64,000 nucleotides of DNA from Asaia bogorensis NBRC 16594 (lineage in GTDB: Bacteria > Pseudomonadota > Alphaproteobacteria > Acetobacterales > Acetobacteraceae), in contig NZ_AP014690.1 of assembly GCF_001547995.1 (NCBI RefSeq), positions 2,477,001 to 2,541,000 on the forward strand, written 5' to 3'. The position numbers and the translations under genes are program-made. Under the pieces are notes generated by a model. It saw only the letters and a list, made by a program, of their open reading frames with translations, did no database searches and was not told the DNA's origin. Position 1 is the stretch's first letter, and every line of letters starts with the position of its first letter. Shown in pieces: positions 27,313-35,726 of the stretch.

Positions 27313-28509
27313 TCAGCGGGTGAATGCCCCTCCAAGAACCGACGATGGAACGAGCGCTGAGCAACTCAGCCTGCCCCCCGAGCCGAAACCGGGCGCCCCT
27401 GTGATGCCGGGCGATGAGAGCGGCAAGCCGCGCAAGCTGCGCATGGCAAGAAAGGCAAAGCACTCGGCCTCGACCATATCACCATTCCACCCCAGCGCTT
27501 CCACCGCCGCGACCGTGCCCGGCAAAGCATGGCTCAGCGCCTGCATGATCGACGGATTGTGCCGCCCGCCCCCGCACACGAACCAGCCACGCGGCACCTC
27601 CGGTAGGGCGCTCTGGGCGATACTGCGCACCGTGAAGGCCACAAGGGTCGCCGCGCCATCCTCTGCCCCCAGTCCCGACACGCGCTCCAGCGCCATCGCA
27701 AAAGCTTGCCGATCCAGCGATTTGGGCAGGGGCCGTGCGAAAAAAGTATCGGCCATCAGACCGGCCAGAATAGCCTGATCGACCTGCCCCGCACGCGCCA
27801 GAGCGCCATTCCGGTCGCACGCCACGCCTGTATGGCGCAGGGCCCAGTCATCAAGCAGCGCGTTCCCCGGGCCAGTGTCGCCTGCCAAAATGGTCCCATC
27901 CGCCCCAACGAAGGTGACATTGGCCACGCCGCCGATATTGAGGATCGCCACTGGCCCCTGCATATCGCCCAGACAGGCCGCATGATACCAGGGCGCCAAA
28001 GGGGCGCCCTGCCCGCCTGCCGCGACATCGGCCGAACGAAAATCATGGATGACCGGCAGCCCGGTCAGGTGGGACAGACGAGAGGCATCGCCCATCTGCC
28101 ATGTCCGCCCCTTTTCCGGCGCGTGATAAAGTGTCTGGCCATGAAACCCGACAAGATCGGCCGTACCTTCCTGCTTCAGCACTTGCTGCACAGCCCGCAC
28201 ATGGGCATCGGTCAGTTCGCGCTCGACCGCCCTGAATTCTTCCGGCAGGGCGTCGAGCGTCTCACCGGCAAAGGCGGCTGCCTGGCCGAACAGGGCATAA
28301 ACACGCTCACGCAATGAGGCCTCATAGGGCAGACTAACCGCAGCGCCGCGATACCGTACGCTCACGCCATCCGTCTCGATCAGGGCGGCATCCACCCCAT
28401 CGAGCGATGTACCGCTCATCAGACCGATCACGCGCAGAAATCTGCCCGTGCCTTCATATCTGCCGTCATGCCCCGTTGGGGGCCCGTCATCCTGTCGGGA
28501 CGAGATCAT
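27313..28509 (-). CDS. anmK: Anhydro-N-acetylmuramic acid kinase
   Basis: 398 residues. VIGLMSGTSLDGVDAALIETDG is the AnmK phosphate-binding start, VGFHGQTLYHAPEKGRTWQMGDA the substrate block, ILAGDTGPGNALLDDW the catalytic aspartate region and GWFVCGGGRHNPSIM the second phosphate loop. The enzyme opens 1,6-anhydroMurNAc and phosphorylates it to MurNAc-6-P. It overlaps the upstream murQ by ATGA, so the two sequential steps of muramic acid recycling are coupled. The N-terminus carries about 25 extra residues before the usual start. Confidence 0.94.
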   Translation of the reverse strand: MISSRQDDGPPTGHDGRYEGTGRFLRVIGLMSGTSLDGVDAALIETDGVSVRYRGAAVSLPYEASLRERVYALFGQAAAFAGETLDALPEEFRAVERELTDAHVRAVQQVLKQEGTADLVGFHGQTLYHAPEKGRTWQMGDASRLSHLTGLPVIHDFRSADVAAGGQGAPLAPWYHAACLGDMQGPVAILNIGGVANVTFVGADGTILAGDTGPGNALLDDWALRHTGVACDRNGALARAGQVDQAILAGLMADTFFARPLPKSLDRQAFAMALERVSGLGAEDGAATLVAFTVRSIAQSALPEVPRGWFVCGGGRHNPSIMQALSHALPGTVAAVEALGWNGDMVEAECFAFLAMRSLRGLPLSSPGITGAPGFGSGGRLSCSALVPSSVLGGAFTR

Positions 28510-29450
28510 GAGCCGGTCTTTGTCTTGCGGCCCAGTATCGCATGCAGATCACCCCCATGCGTCTTCAGGGCGAGTTCGGCTTCTTCCAGCGTCATGCCGT
28601 GACGGAGCAGCACAGCACGTTTGACGTTGCCATCGGCCTGTTTCAGCGCATTCCCGATCTCCGCATCGGTTCCCCCGGCGATGCGGCGCACCATGCCGAT
28701 CGCTCGCCGTGCCAGCTTGGCGTTGGTGACACGCATATCGACCATCAGCCCCTGATAGACATGCCCGAGACGGATCATGAGCGTGGTTGAGAGCAGGTTG
28801 AGCGCTGCTTTCTGCGCTGTCCCTGCCTTGAGCCGTGTCGAGCCCGCGACCGCTTCGGCGCCTGTTGGCAGTGCAATGCCAAGCTCGGCCTCACGCAGCA
28901 GGCGACCCTCTGCCACGCAGCTTATGCCAATGGTAAGCGCCCCCTTGCTGCGCGCGAAACCGAGCGCCGCGCAGCTGTAAGGTGTGTTGCCGCTCGCCGC
29001 GATGCCAAACACCACATCATCGGGACCCACATGGTTGGCGTTCATCTCCGCACAGGCCGCCTGCTCATCATCCTCGGCCCCCTCGGCAGCCTGCGATACG
29101 GCGGCACTGCCTCCTGCCAGCAGCATCACCAGCTTCTCCGGCGGCCAACCATAGGTGGGGGTCAGTTCCACCCCGTCCTGCATACCTACCCGGCCCGCCG
29201 TGCCGGCACCGACATAAAAGAGCCTTCCTCCCCGCCGTAAACGCGGCAGGGCCGCCTCAATGACCGCTTCAAGCGATGGAACAGCCTCCCGGACAAGCGC
29301 CGTGGCCGCCATCTGCGCTTCAGCCAGCGCATCGAGGATCGATGCCGTTGGCCAAAGCTCGATCGTGGCGTAGCGCGGGTCCTGCTGCTCCGTCTGGAGT
29401 TTCTCCACAGCATGCGTCTGCGGAAGGATATCTGACGGTGTTTCAGTCAC
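28506..29450 (-). CDS. murQ: N-acetylmuramic acid 6-phosphate etherase
   Basis: 314 residues from a GTG at 29450, chosen because AGGAG lies just upstream and the family starts here (TETPSDILPQTHAVEKLQTEQ); the frame runs open to 29594. GGRLFYVGAGTAGRVGMQDGVELTPTYGW is the SIS sugar-phosphate site and VFGIAASGNTPYSCAAL the second phosphate loop. A C-terminal UBA-like helix bundle ends the protein. It removes the lactyl ether from MurNAc-6-P to give GlcNAc-6-P. The start overlaps the end of the symporter gene by eight bases. Confidence 0.93.
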   Translation of the reverse strand: MTETPSDILPQTHAVEKLQTEQQDPRYATIELWPTASILDALAEAQMAATALVREAVPSLEAVIEAALPRLRRGGRLFYVGAGTAGRVGMQDGVELTPTYGWPPEKLVMLLAGGSAAVSQAAEGAEDDEQAACAEMNANHVGPDDVVFGIAASGNTPYSCAALGFARSKGALTIGISCVAEGRLLREAELGIALPTGAEAVAGSTRLKAGTAQKAALNLLSTTLMIRLGHVYQGLMVDMRVTNAKLARRAIGMVRRIAGGTDAEIGNALKQADGNVKRAVLLRHGMTLEEAELALKTHGGDLHAILGRKTKTGS

Positions 29451-31017
29451 GTTGGGGCTCCTGACTGGCAGCTTCTGGGCGAGCGGCGCGCTGTCCCGCC
29501 AAAGCGCGATACAGCCCCGCAGCACCAAGGTGAAACAGGATGCCCAGTGGCACAAGCCATGAAAAGGCAATCGCGACACCACGCAGCTGACCAACGATCA
29601 GTACAAGCGCCATGCAAGCAAGGGATGCGACATATCCCGCCATGACCGCCCGAGCCCCGAGGCCGGGCAAAAACAGCGCGCAGAGAAACGCCCCCAGTGT
29701 CGGCCCATAGGACCACCCGGCGATGGTAAGCCCCAGAACAACCGCCGATTTGCTTCCCATCGTGAACAGGGCCGCCCCGACAAGCAGCACAGCCCCCCAT
29801 AAAAGTGTCATGAAGCGTGGCGCAGAGAGCGGGCCAGGCCGATAGCCGATATGCTGCACCGCCTGTTCGATCCAGCGACGGGGCCTCGGACCGAAATCAG
29901 TCAGGCTTGCCCCGGCCATCGCGTTGAGTGTGGAAGAGAGCGACCCCATCGTGGCGCTTAGCACCCCGGCGATAAGCAGACCGGCAATCCCGGCGGGTAA
30001 CGCTTCAATCATGAAATGAGGAAAAAGCGCGTCGGAAGACATCATATGATCCGCAGCAAGGCTGCGCCCTGCGCGGGCAACCCAGAGCTGAACCCCGAGA
30101 AGGGAGAGAAGCCCGAACAGGGCCGCCACCACAACAGCGCTGCCAATCAGGGCCATGCGGGCTTCCCGCAATGAACGCGCTGCCAGAATACGCTGCACCA
30201 TGAGTTGGTCTGTGCCGTGAGAAGCAATGGAGAGCACAGCCCCGCCAAAAAGGGAGGCGGCGAGGGTGAAGGGGTCACCCAGCCAGTTCTGTGCGGTCAG
30301 GGGATGAAAGACCGCGAGCTTGCCCGACTGAACGGCCATGGACCAGCCCTGCCCTGCTGCACCAGATCCCGGCGCGCCATGCCCCGGCGCGCCATGTCCC
30401 ACCATGCCGAGCCAGACATACACCACACAGAACACGGCCCCGAAACCGTAAATGCCGAGCTGGATCGCGTCTGACCACACAACCGCACGAAGCCCGCCGA
30501 GAATTGTGTAGAACAACGTGAAAACCAGAATGGCGGACAGAACGCTCCAGCGGCCCACAGGCAACCCGCTTTGCGTGAACAGCCAGACGATGGGCAATGC
30601 GCCGGCAAGCAGGCGGATACTCTCGGCCATGAAACGCGTGACCAGAAATGCACCGGACGCCAGACGCTGCATGGGGGCCCCGTAACGGGCGCCCAGCACG
30701 GTGTAGGCGCTCGTCATCGAGCCCTCGACATAGCGCGGCAGAAACCACAGGGCGACCAGGCCACGCCCGATGAAATATCCCCCGGCGATACCGAGGAAAA
30801 CCATCCCCTGCGTATAGCCGATACCCGGGATACTGATGAATGTCAGGGTCGATGTCTCGGTCGCCACAAGGGAGAGACACAGGGCCCACCAAGGCAGGTC
30901 ATGATGCGCAGAGAGAAAATCCCGCGACGACCCTGCGGAGCGGCGGCTGACACGCCAGACCAGAAAACATAGCCCTGCAAAATAAAGCAGGATGACAAGA
31001 CGATCGAGCGGATGCAT
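29443..31017 (-). CDS. Sodium:solute symporter (SSS family)
   Basis: 524 residues with about 13 hydrophobic segments. The N-terminus (LYFAGLCFLVWRVSRRSAGSSRDFLSAHHDLPWWALCLSLVATETSTLTFISIPG) is typical of SSS carriers, including the sodium-site residues of TM1. SIASHGTDQLMVQRILAARSLREAR is a further family block. It is the first gene of a unit with murQ and anmK, so it most likely brings in (anhydro)muramic acid or a related amino sugar. A loop near residue 207 contains a GHGAP repeat. No membrane ABC or PTS alternative is present nearby. Confidence 0.82.
   Translation of the reverse strand: MHPLDRLVILLYFAGLCFLVWRVSRRSAGSSRDFLSAHHDLPWWALCLSLVATETSTLTFISIPGIGYTQGMVFLGIAGGYFIGRGLVALWFLPRYVEGSMTSAYTVLGARYGAPMQRLASGAFLVTRFMAESIRLLAGALPIVWLFTQSGLPVGRWSVLSAILVFTLFYTILGGLRAVVWSDAIQLGIYGFGAVFCVVYVWLGMVGHGAPGHGAPGSGAAGQGWSMAVQSGKLAVFHPLTAQNWLGDPFTLAASLFGGAVLSIASHGTDQLMVQRILAARSLREARMALIGSAVVVAALFGLLSLLGVQLWVARAGRSLAADHMMSSDALFPHFMIEALPAGIAGLLIAGVLSATMGSLSSTLNAMAGASLTDFGPRPRRWIEQAVQHIGYRPGPLSAPRFMTLLWGAVLLVGAALFTMGSKSAVVLGLTIAGWSYGPTLGAFLCALFLPGLGARAVMAGYVASLACMALVLIVGQLRGVAIAFSWLVPLGILFHLGAAGLYRALAGQRAARPEAASQEPQRD
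30368..30396. repeat. 15-bp tandem repeat inside the symporter gene
   Basis: CCCGGCGCGCCATG occurs twice with a 15-base period, adding five residues (GHGAP) per unit, with a degenerate third unit beside it. Copy-number change would keep the frame and only alter loop length. Confidence 0.6.
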
Positions 31018-31145
31018 GGCGTCGGACCCGGCAGAAAGGCAAATAAATACCTATGATGGCGAAGAACACCATCATGGCAAGCACGTGGCCTGAGCTTTGT
31101 GCCAGTTCAGCCTGTCCGGCCCTGCATCCCGTGTCCCGGGGCGGG

Positions 31146-31862
31146 TTATTTCTCGATACGGTGGATCATGTCATCAAGCTTGTCCGTCTCGATGGTTCGA
31201 TTCCGGAACGAGTTGCTTTGCGGGTTGGTAATCTCGATGGTCGGTTTTTCCTCCGCGCTGAGCGTTGCATGACGGGCGGCAAATTCCAGCACATGCCCGC
31301 TTATCTGGCGTTCATCGTCGAGGAAATGGAAATGAAAGCCGGGAACTGAAATGCGACCGAACAGGGCGGGCGTCCAGAAACCGATCAATCGACCCCGCAT
31401 CCCCTCGAACCTGTCGATTTTCTGGCTCGCGGCAACAGCTTCAACATCGCGATGCTGATCGCTCTCGCCTGCGGCGCGATGGGGGCGGCGAAGCACGAGA
31501 TGCTCGAACAGCCCCGTCACGCTGACTGCCATGAAGATATTATCGGGCGCGATCAGGGTGCACAGCCTATCATAGGCCGTCTCATGGGTAATGTTCTCGA
31601 CTTCGACCTGAAACTGAGGCCGAAACGCCGTGATCTGCATGAAAGGAACTGCGTCGTGCTGCGGCAACTCATGCAAGGGCTCACCCGCCGTTGCTTCATA
31701 AACACGGCCATCGCAGATCGTGAGTTCGCTATTGAGCCCGGCAGAGCAACCGAGGCCGAACCCGGTTTCGTGGCAGGCGCATAGCGATGCGATTTTCTGC
31801 TCAGCCCGCAGATTTCCGGCCATCAGGGCCCCAATGGTCGAAAACTGGGTAATACAGCTCAC
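31146..31862 (-). CDS. budA: Alpha-acetolactate decarboxylase
   Basis: About 238 residues from the GTG at 31862, chosen for AAGGAG ten bases upstream; an in-frame GTG at 31895 is the alternative. CITQFSTIGALMAGNL, GFGLGCSAGLNSELTICDGRVYEA, GRLIGFWTPALFGRISVPGFHFHFLDDERQISGHVLEF match BudA, the last block holding the zinc histidines. It converts acetolactate to acetoin in the cytosol, a pH-neutral overflow route for pyruvate. It lies about 70 bases after glutaminase on the same strand, an unusual pairing. No acetolactate synthase or BudR is adjacent. Confidence 0.88.
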   Translation of the reverse strand: MSCITQFSTIGALMAGNLRAEQKIASLCACHETGFGLGCSAGLNSELTICDGRVYEATAGEPLHELPQHDAVPFMQITAFRPQFQVEVENITHETAYDRLCTLIAPDNIFMAVSVTGLFEHLVLRRPHRAAGESDQHRDVEAVAASQKIDRFEGMRGRLIGFWTPALFGRISVPGFHFHFLDDERQISGHVLEFAARHATLSAEEKPTIEITNPQSNSFRNRTIETDKLDDMIHRIEK

Positions 31863-31930
31863 GACGGTAACTCTCCTTCCATTCCTCAGCGCCACTGTTC
31901 AGCGCCATCCTGTCAGGCCTAACGCGTGAA

Positions 31931-32890
31931 TCAGGGAATGGTCTGAACCGAGAGGGGGAACGGGTTGAACACCGACCAGCCGGTTCGCTGCACCAGACGC
32001 TCAAGCGCGAGCGTTCCCAGCAGGGAATTTCCCTGGCTGTTCAGCCCCGGCGACCACACGGCAACCGAAGCCAGCCCGGGCGCGATGGCCATAATACCGC
32101 CGCCCACGCCGGATTTGCCCGGCAGCCCCACCCGGATGGCAAAGGCACCAGACCCATCATAATGGCCGCACATCATCATGAGGGCCATGGTGGTACGGGC
32201 ATCGGGCACAGAGGTGATCATCCGCCCGGAGCGCAGATCCACCCCGCCCGTCATGAGGTAACAACCGATTTCAGCCAGTTGACGGCACGACATGGTAAGC
32301 GCGCATTGGTGGAAATACAGATCGAGCGTGTCCTCGATCGGATTTCTGATATTGCCGAAAGTACGCATGTAATTGGCGAGGGCGGCATTGCGAAACCCCG
32401 TATCGCGCTCCTGGCGGGCCATGTTCTCATCGATATGCAGCCCCTCTGGCGCGCCGGACTGCGAAAGCGCAAAATCGAGCAACGCCTGACGCGCACCCAG
32501 ACGACCCAGCCGGGAGACCAGAATATCGGAAATGACGATGGCCCCGGCATTGATGAACGGATTGCGGGGGATACCGTGCTCGCTCTCCAGCTGGACAATC
32601 GAGTTGAAGGCACTTCCCGACGGCTCCTGACGCACGCGGCTCCAGAGCTCGCTTCCCTCCAGCGTGAGGGCGAGGGTCAGGCCGAATACCTTCGAGAGAC
32701 TCTGGATCGAGAAGGCTTCATCCGCATCGCCCGCCACATGAGCGGTGCCTCCAGCGTCAATGATTGCAATACCGAACTTGGCAGGATCGACGCAGGCAAG
32801 CGGCGGAATGTAATCTGCCACATGGCCACGCTCGGTGATCATCTGCATGTCACGCGCGATTTCGGCAACGATGCTGTCGAGATCGGCCAT
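31931..32890 (-). CDS. glsA: Glutaminase
   Basis: 319 residues of the serine-dependent beta-lactamase-fold glutaminase family. [12 protein letters not shown] holds the Ser-x-x-Lys catalytic pair, [11 protein letters not shown] and SDILVSRLG follow, and [18 protein letters not shown] is the C-terminal signature. It hydrolyses glutamine to glutamate and ammonia, which in enteric bacteria supports acid resistance. GGAAGGACAG-like sequence lies just before the ATG. The likely two-gene unit with budA suggests a shared pH-control role, which is inference. Confidence 0.92.
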   Translation of the reverse strand: MADLDSIVAEIARDMQMITERGHVADYIPPLACVDPAKFGIAIIDAGGTAHVAGDADEAFSIQSLSKVFGLTLALTLEGSELWSRVRQEPSGSAFNSIVQLESEHGIPRNPFINAGAIVISDILVSRLGRLGARQALLDFALSQSGAPEGLHIDENMARQERDTGFRNAALANYMRTFGNIRNPIEDTLDLYFHQCALTMSCRQLAEIGCYLMTGGVDLRSGRMITSVPDARTTMALMMMCGHYDGSGAFAIRVGLPGKSGVGGGIMAIAPGLASVAVWSPGLNSQGNSLLGTLALERLVQRTGWSVFNPFPLSVQTIP

Positions 32891-33159
32891 ATCCTGTCCT
32901 TCCTGCCTTTACCTGTTCCGTCGTGGGGCCCGCCTTCGTCACGAGACATCGGCCCTTCATCACCCGGTCCAAACAGCCGGCTGAGGCCAGAGACATGACA
33001 TGCACGAGGGCGGCGCACAATGCCGGATCAGGCGGGCCGCGGTCAGGCACCGTGACGTGATCACAGGACGGCTATGGCCCTATGACACCGCCTCTTTTCT
33101 GACTGTGCCATATCGGCGCCACGGTTGAGCTTGCCCGCCTAATCTGCGATGAGAAACCC

Positions 33160-33723
33160 ATGAATGGCGGCAAGACACGATCGGGTAAGGATGCAGGCGG
33201 GACGGCAAATGTAAAGCCGGGCGAGAAGGCGTTTGCCTCGCCGGGTCTGCCTGATAGCGGCGCAGGTGACATGACCCTGCCCGATATCGACACGCAGTCC
33301 GAAGGCTTTCGTCTCAATCGGGCGGCGCGGCGCAATGCCCTGATAGAAGACTATGTGGAACTCATTGCCGATCTTCTGGCTGAAGGCCATGAGGCGCGGC
33401 AGGTGGATATCGCAACCCGCCTGGGGGTTTCACAGCCAACAGTCGCCAAGATGCTCACCCGCCTTGCCAATGAGGGCTACGTGCATCGCCGCCCCTATCG
33501 CGGCGTGTTCCTGACCGAGATGGGGCAGGATGTCGCCAATCAGGCCAAGAACCGTCATCAGATCGTCGAGAATTTCCTCCGCGCTCTGGGTATCAGCGAA
33601 GAGACGGTGCGGGTCGATGCAGAGGGGATCGAGCATTATGTCAGTGACGAGACCCTGGCCGCTTTCCACAAGGCGCTTGAAGCAGGCCTGACCGCTTTCA
33701 TGACGCCATCCCCTCGGTCCTGA
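33160..33723 (+). CDS. mntR: Manganese-responsive regulator, DtxR/MntR family
   Basis: 187 residues. After a 40-residue low-complexity N-terminus comes [65 protein letters not shown], a winged helix typical of E. coli-type Mnt[40 protein letters not shown] is the metal-binding dimerisation domain with His, Glu and Asp ligands. With Mn(II) bound it represses manganese importers. The mntH gene lies 445 bases downstream, same strand, preceded by a site resembling the MntR box. Confidence 0.9.
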   Translation: MNGGKTRSGKDAGGTANVKPGEKAFASPGLPDSGAGDMTLPDIDTQSEGFRLNRAARRNALIEDYVELIADLLAEGHEARQVDIATRLGVSQPTVAKMLTRLANEGYVHRRPYRGVFLTEMGQDVANQAKNRHQIVENFLRALGISEETVRVDAEGIEHYVSDETLAAFHKALEAGLTAFMTPSPRS

Positions 33724-34120
33724 CCACGCTTTCTGGCGGCCCCGCGACGGGGGCGCGGTGGCGCCAGCGCTCCAGTCATCGCATGCCTGTCTTCACCGCC
33801 CGCAGCAGCCTTGCGCGGCAGATCGACTGAACGAACACCCTCCCCTTCAGCAGTCCGCGCGTTGCTCGCAGTACAACCCGCCCTGACACGGTAGACGAAG
33901 CGTGCATCTCGTTTGGGGTATGGACGGCTGACAACATCCTCTACCGAACGACATCGCTTCGCCCGCCGCGTATCCCTTCTATTCTGCCTGTCTCCCCCCA
34001 TGACGAGGCTGCGTGATCGGTCCAGACGTTGCCGCTCGCAGTCTCATCGACCCGCGAGGAAATACCCGGTCAACTTCGCGCCATCAGGACCGTTAGCATC
34101 CACAAAACCGTTCACTCGTG
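33724..34120. other. Intergenic region between mntR and mntH
   Basis: About 400 bases with no supportable gene. Short frames on both strands have poor codon character and no ribosome sites. GC content falls toward mntH, where the putative operator begins at 34121. Confidence 0.4.
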
Positions 34121-34140
34121 AATATAGTATATTGCATATT
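34121..34140. promoter_or_regulatory. Candidate MntR box upstream of mntH
   Basis: AATATAGTATATTGCATATT, 28 bases before the mntH ATG. It has AATAT/ATATT outer arms and agrees at 12 of 20 positions with the E. coli MntR box as I recall it (AACATAGCAAAGGCTATGTT). Confidence 0.45.
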
Positions 34141-34168
34141 TCTAAGCCTTGGGTTTGAGTAACGCATC

Positions 34169-35554
34169 ATGTCCTCTCTTCCACCTGCTCGCGGGACGCA
34201 TCCCGACCCGGCTCCTCCCGGGCCCAAAGCCCGGCGGTTCGTCCGCGCATTGGGCAGTGAGGGACAAAGCCTGCCTGAGGTTTTCTCATCCGTGCGTCTT
34301 GCGCCGGAAGGGTCGGGCTGGATACGTCGTTTCCTCTCCTTCGTCGGTCCGGGCTACATGGTGGCTGTGGGCTATATGGACCCCGGCAACTGGGCGACCG
34401 ATCTGCAGGGTGGCGCGCAGTTCGGCTACACGCTGCTTTCGGTCATCATGATCTCAAACCTGATGGCCATTCTCCTTCAGGCCCTTGCAGCGCGTCTGGG
34501 CATCGTCACCGGACGCGACCTGGCGCAGGCCTGTCGTGACCATCTTCCGCCCGCTCTGAACCTCGTGCTCTGGCTCACCTGCGAGCTTGCGATCATTGCC
34601 TGCGATCTGGCCGAAGTGATCGGCACGGCCGTGGCCCTGCAACTCCTGTTCCATATCCCGCTACTGGCAGGCGCGCTGATTTCGGCCTTTGACGCGCTGA
34701 TCGTCCTGTTTCTGATGAATCGGGGCTTTCGCTATCTCGAATCCTTCATCATCGCGCTTTTAAGCATCATCGCCCTGTGTTTTACAGCGCAGATCGTGGC
34801 GGCAGCCCCCCCTGTGGCAGAAGTGCTGGCCGGTTTCATCCCACGGGCTGAAATCGTCACGCATCCCGCCATGCTTTATATCGCGATCGGTATCATCGGC
34901 GCGACGGTCATGCCGCATAATCTCTATCTGCACTCATCCATCGTGCAGACCCGTGATTACCCGCGTACCGAGACCGGGCGGCGTGAGGCCCTGCGATGGG
35001 CGACACTCGACAGCACAGTGGCGCTCATGCTGGCGCTTTTCATCAATGCCGCCATTCTGATCGTTTCGGCCGCCGCTTTCCATAATACCGGCCATCAGGA
35101 CGTGGCGGAAATCGAGGACGCCTATCGCCTGCTTTCGCCCATTTTGGGCATGGGTATGGCCTCGACCCTGTTTGCGGTCGCGCTTCTCGCCGCGGGCACC
35201 AACTCGACAGTTACCGGCACACTTGCCGGGCAGATCGTGATGGAGGGGTTTCTTCATCTTGGCCTGCCCCACTGGGCCCGGCGCCTCGTCACACGCGGCC
35301 TCGCCATTCTGCCCGTCGTGGTGGTCACGGCACTCTATGGCAATCATGGCGTGGGCACGTTGCTGATTTTCAGCCAGGTCGTCCTGTCGCTCCAGCTACC
35401 CTTTGCGGTCATCCCACTCGTGATGTTCGTTTCTGACAAGCGCAAGATGGGTCAATTCACGATTGGCACACCCATGAAGCTGCTCTCCTGGGGCGTCGCT
35501 GGCGTGATCCTGCTGCTTAATTTCAAGCTGCTCTACGATACACTCATGAGCTGA
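34169..35554 (+). CDS. mntH: Nramp-family Mn(II) transporter
   Basis: 461 residues with about 11 hydrophobic segments. [23 protein letters not shown] carries the DPGN metal-binding motif of TM1, and [19 protein letters not shown] the MPHN motif of TM6. It drives proton-coupled Mn(II) (and Fe(II)) import across the inner membrane. The N-terminal 50 residues are cytosolic and variable. Flanked by mntR upstream and a TonB receptor with its own MntR-like box downstream, so this is a manganese module. Confidence 0.94.
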   Translation: MSSLPPARGTHPDPAPPGPKARRFVRALGSEGQSLPEVFSSVRLAPEGSGWIRRFLSFVGPGYMVAVGYMDPGNWATDLQGGAQFGYTLLSVIMISNLMAILLQALAARLGIVTGRDLAQACRDHLPPALNLVLWLTCELAIIACDLAEVIGTAVALQLLFHIPLLAGALISAFDALIVLFLMNRGFRYLESFIIALLSIIALCFTAQIVAAAPPVAEVLAGFIPRAEIVTHPAMLYIAIGIIGATVMPHNLYLHSSIVQTRDYPRTETGRREALRWATLDSTVALMLALFINAAILIVSAAAFHNTGHQDVAEIEDAYRLLSPILGMGMASTLFAVALLAAGTNSTVTGTLAGQIVMEGFLHLGLPHWARRLVTRGLAILPVVVVTALYGNHGVGTLLIFSQVVLSLQLPFAVIPLVMFVSDKRKMGQFTIGTPMKLLSWGVAGVILLLNFKLLYDTLMS

Positions 35555-35571
35555 GTCCGGCACTTTCCGCA

Positions 35572-35610
35572 GCGTCATGGCGCAGCCTGCAACGCAGCGA
35601 GCCATGACGC
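35572..35610. terminator. Hairpin after mntH
   Basis: Perfect 10-bp arms GCGTCATGGC and GCCATGACGC around 19 bases, starting 18 bases past the mntH stop. No T-tract; could terminate mntH transcription before the receptor's own promoter. Confidence 0.4.
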
Positions 35611-35701
35611 CTCGGCAATCCAGCATCTTACCACCTCCATTCGTCTATTGGCCTCTCAACCCTGCTCAGGACCCTTTCATGCCTCGTCTCAAGTTTGAAA
35701 T

Positions 35702-35713
35702 TAGCAAATGCTA
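35702..35713. promoter_or_regulatory. Candidate MntR box before a TonB receptor
   Basis: TAGCAAATGCTA has perfect 5-bp arms around AA and differs at one base from the core TAGCAAAGGCTA of the E. coli MntR box; over 20 bp 14 positions agree. It overlaps a TATAAT at 35712-35717, ten bases before the proposed ATG, where repressor binding would block transcription. Confidence 0.6.
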
Positions 35714-35726
35714 TAATAATGAGTAT

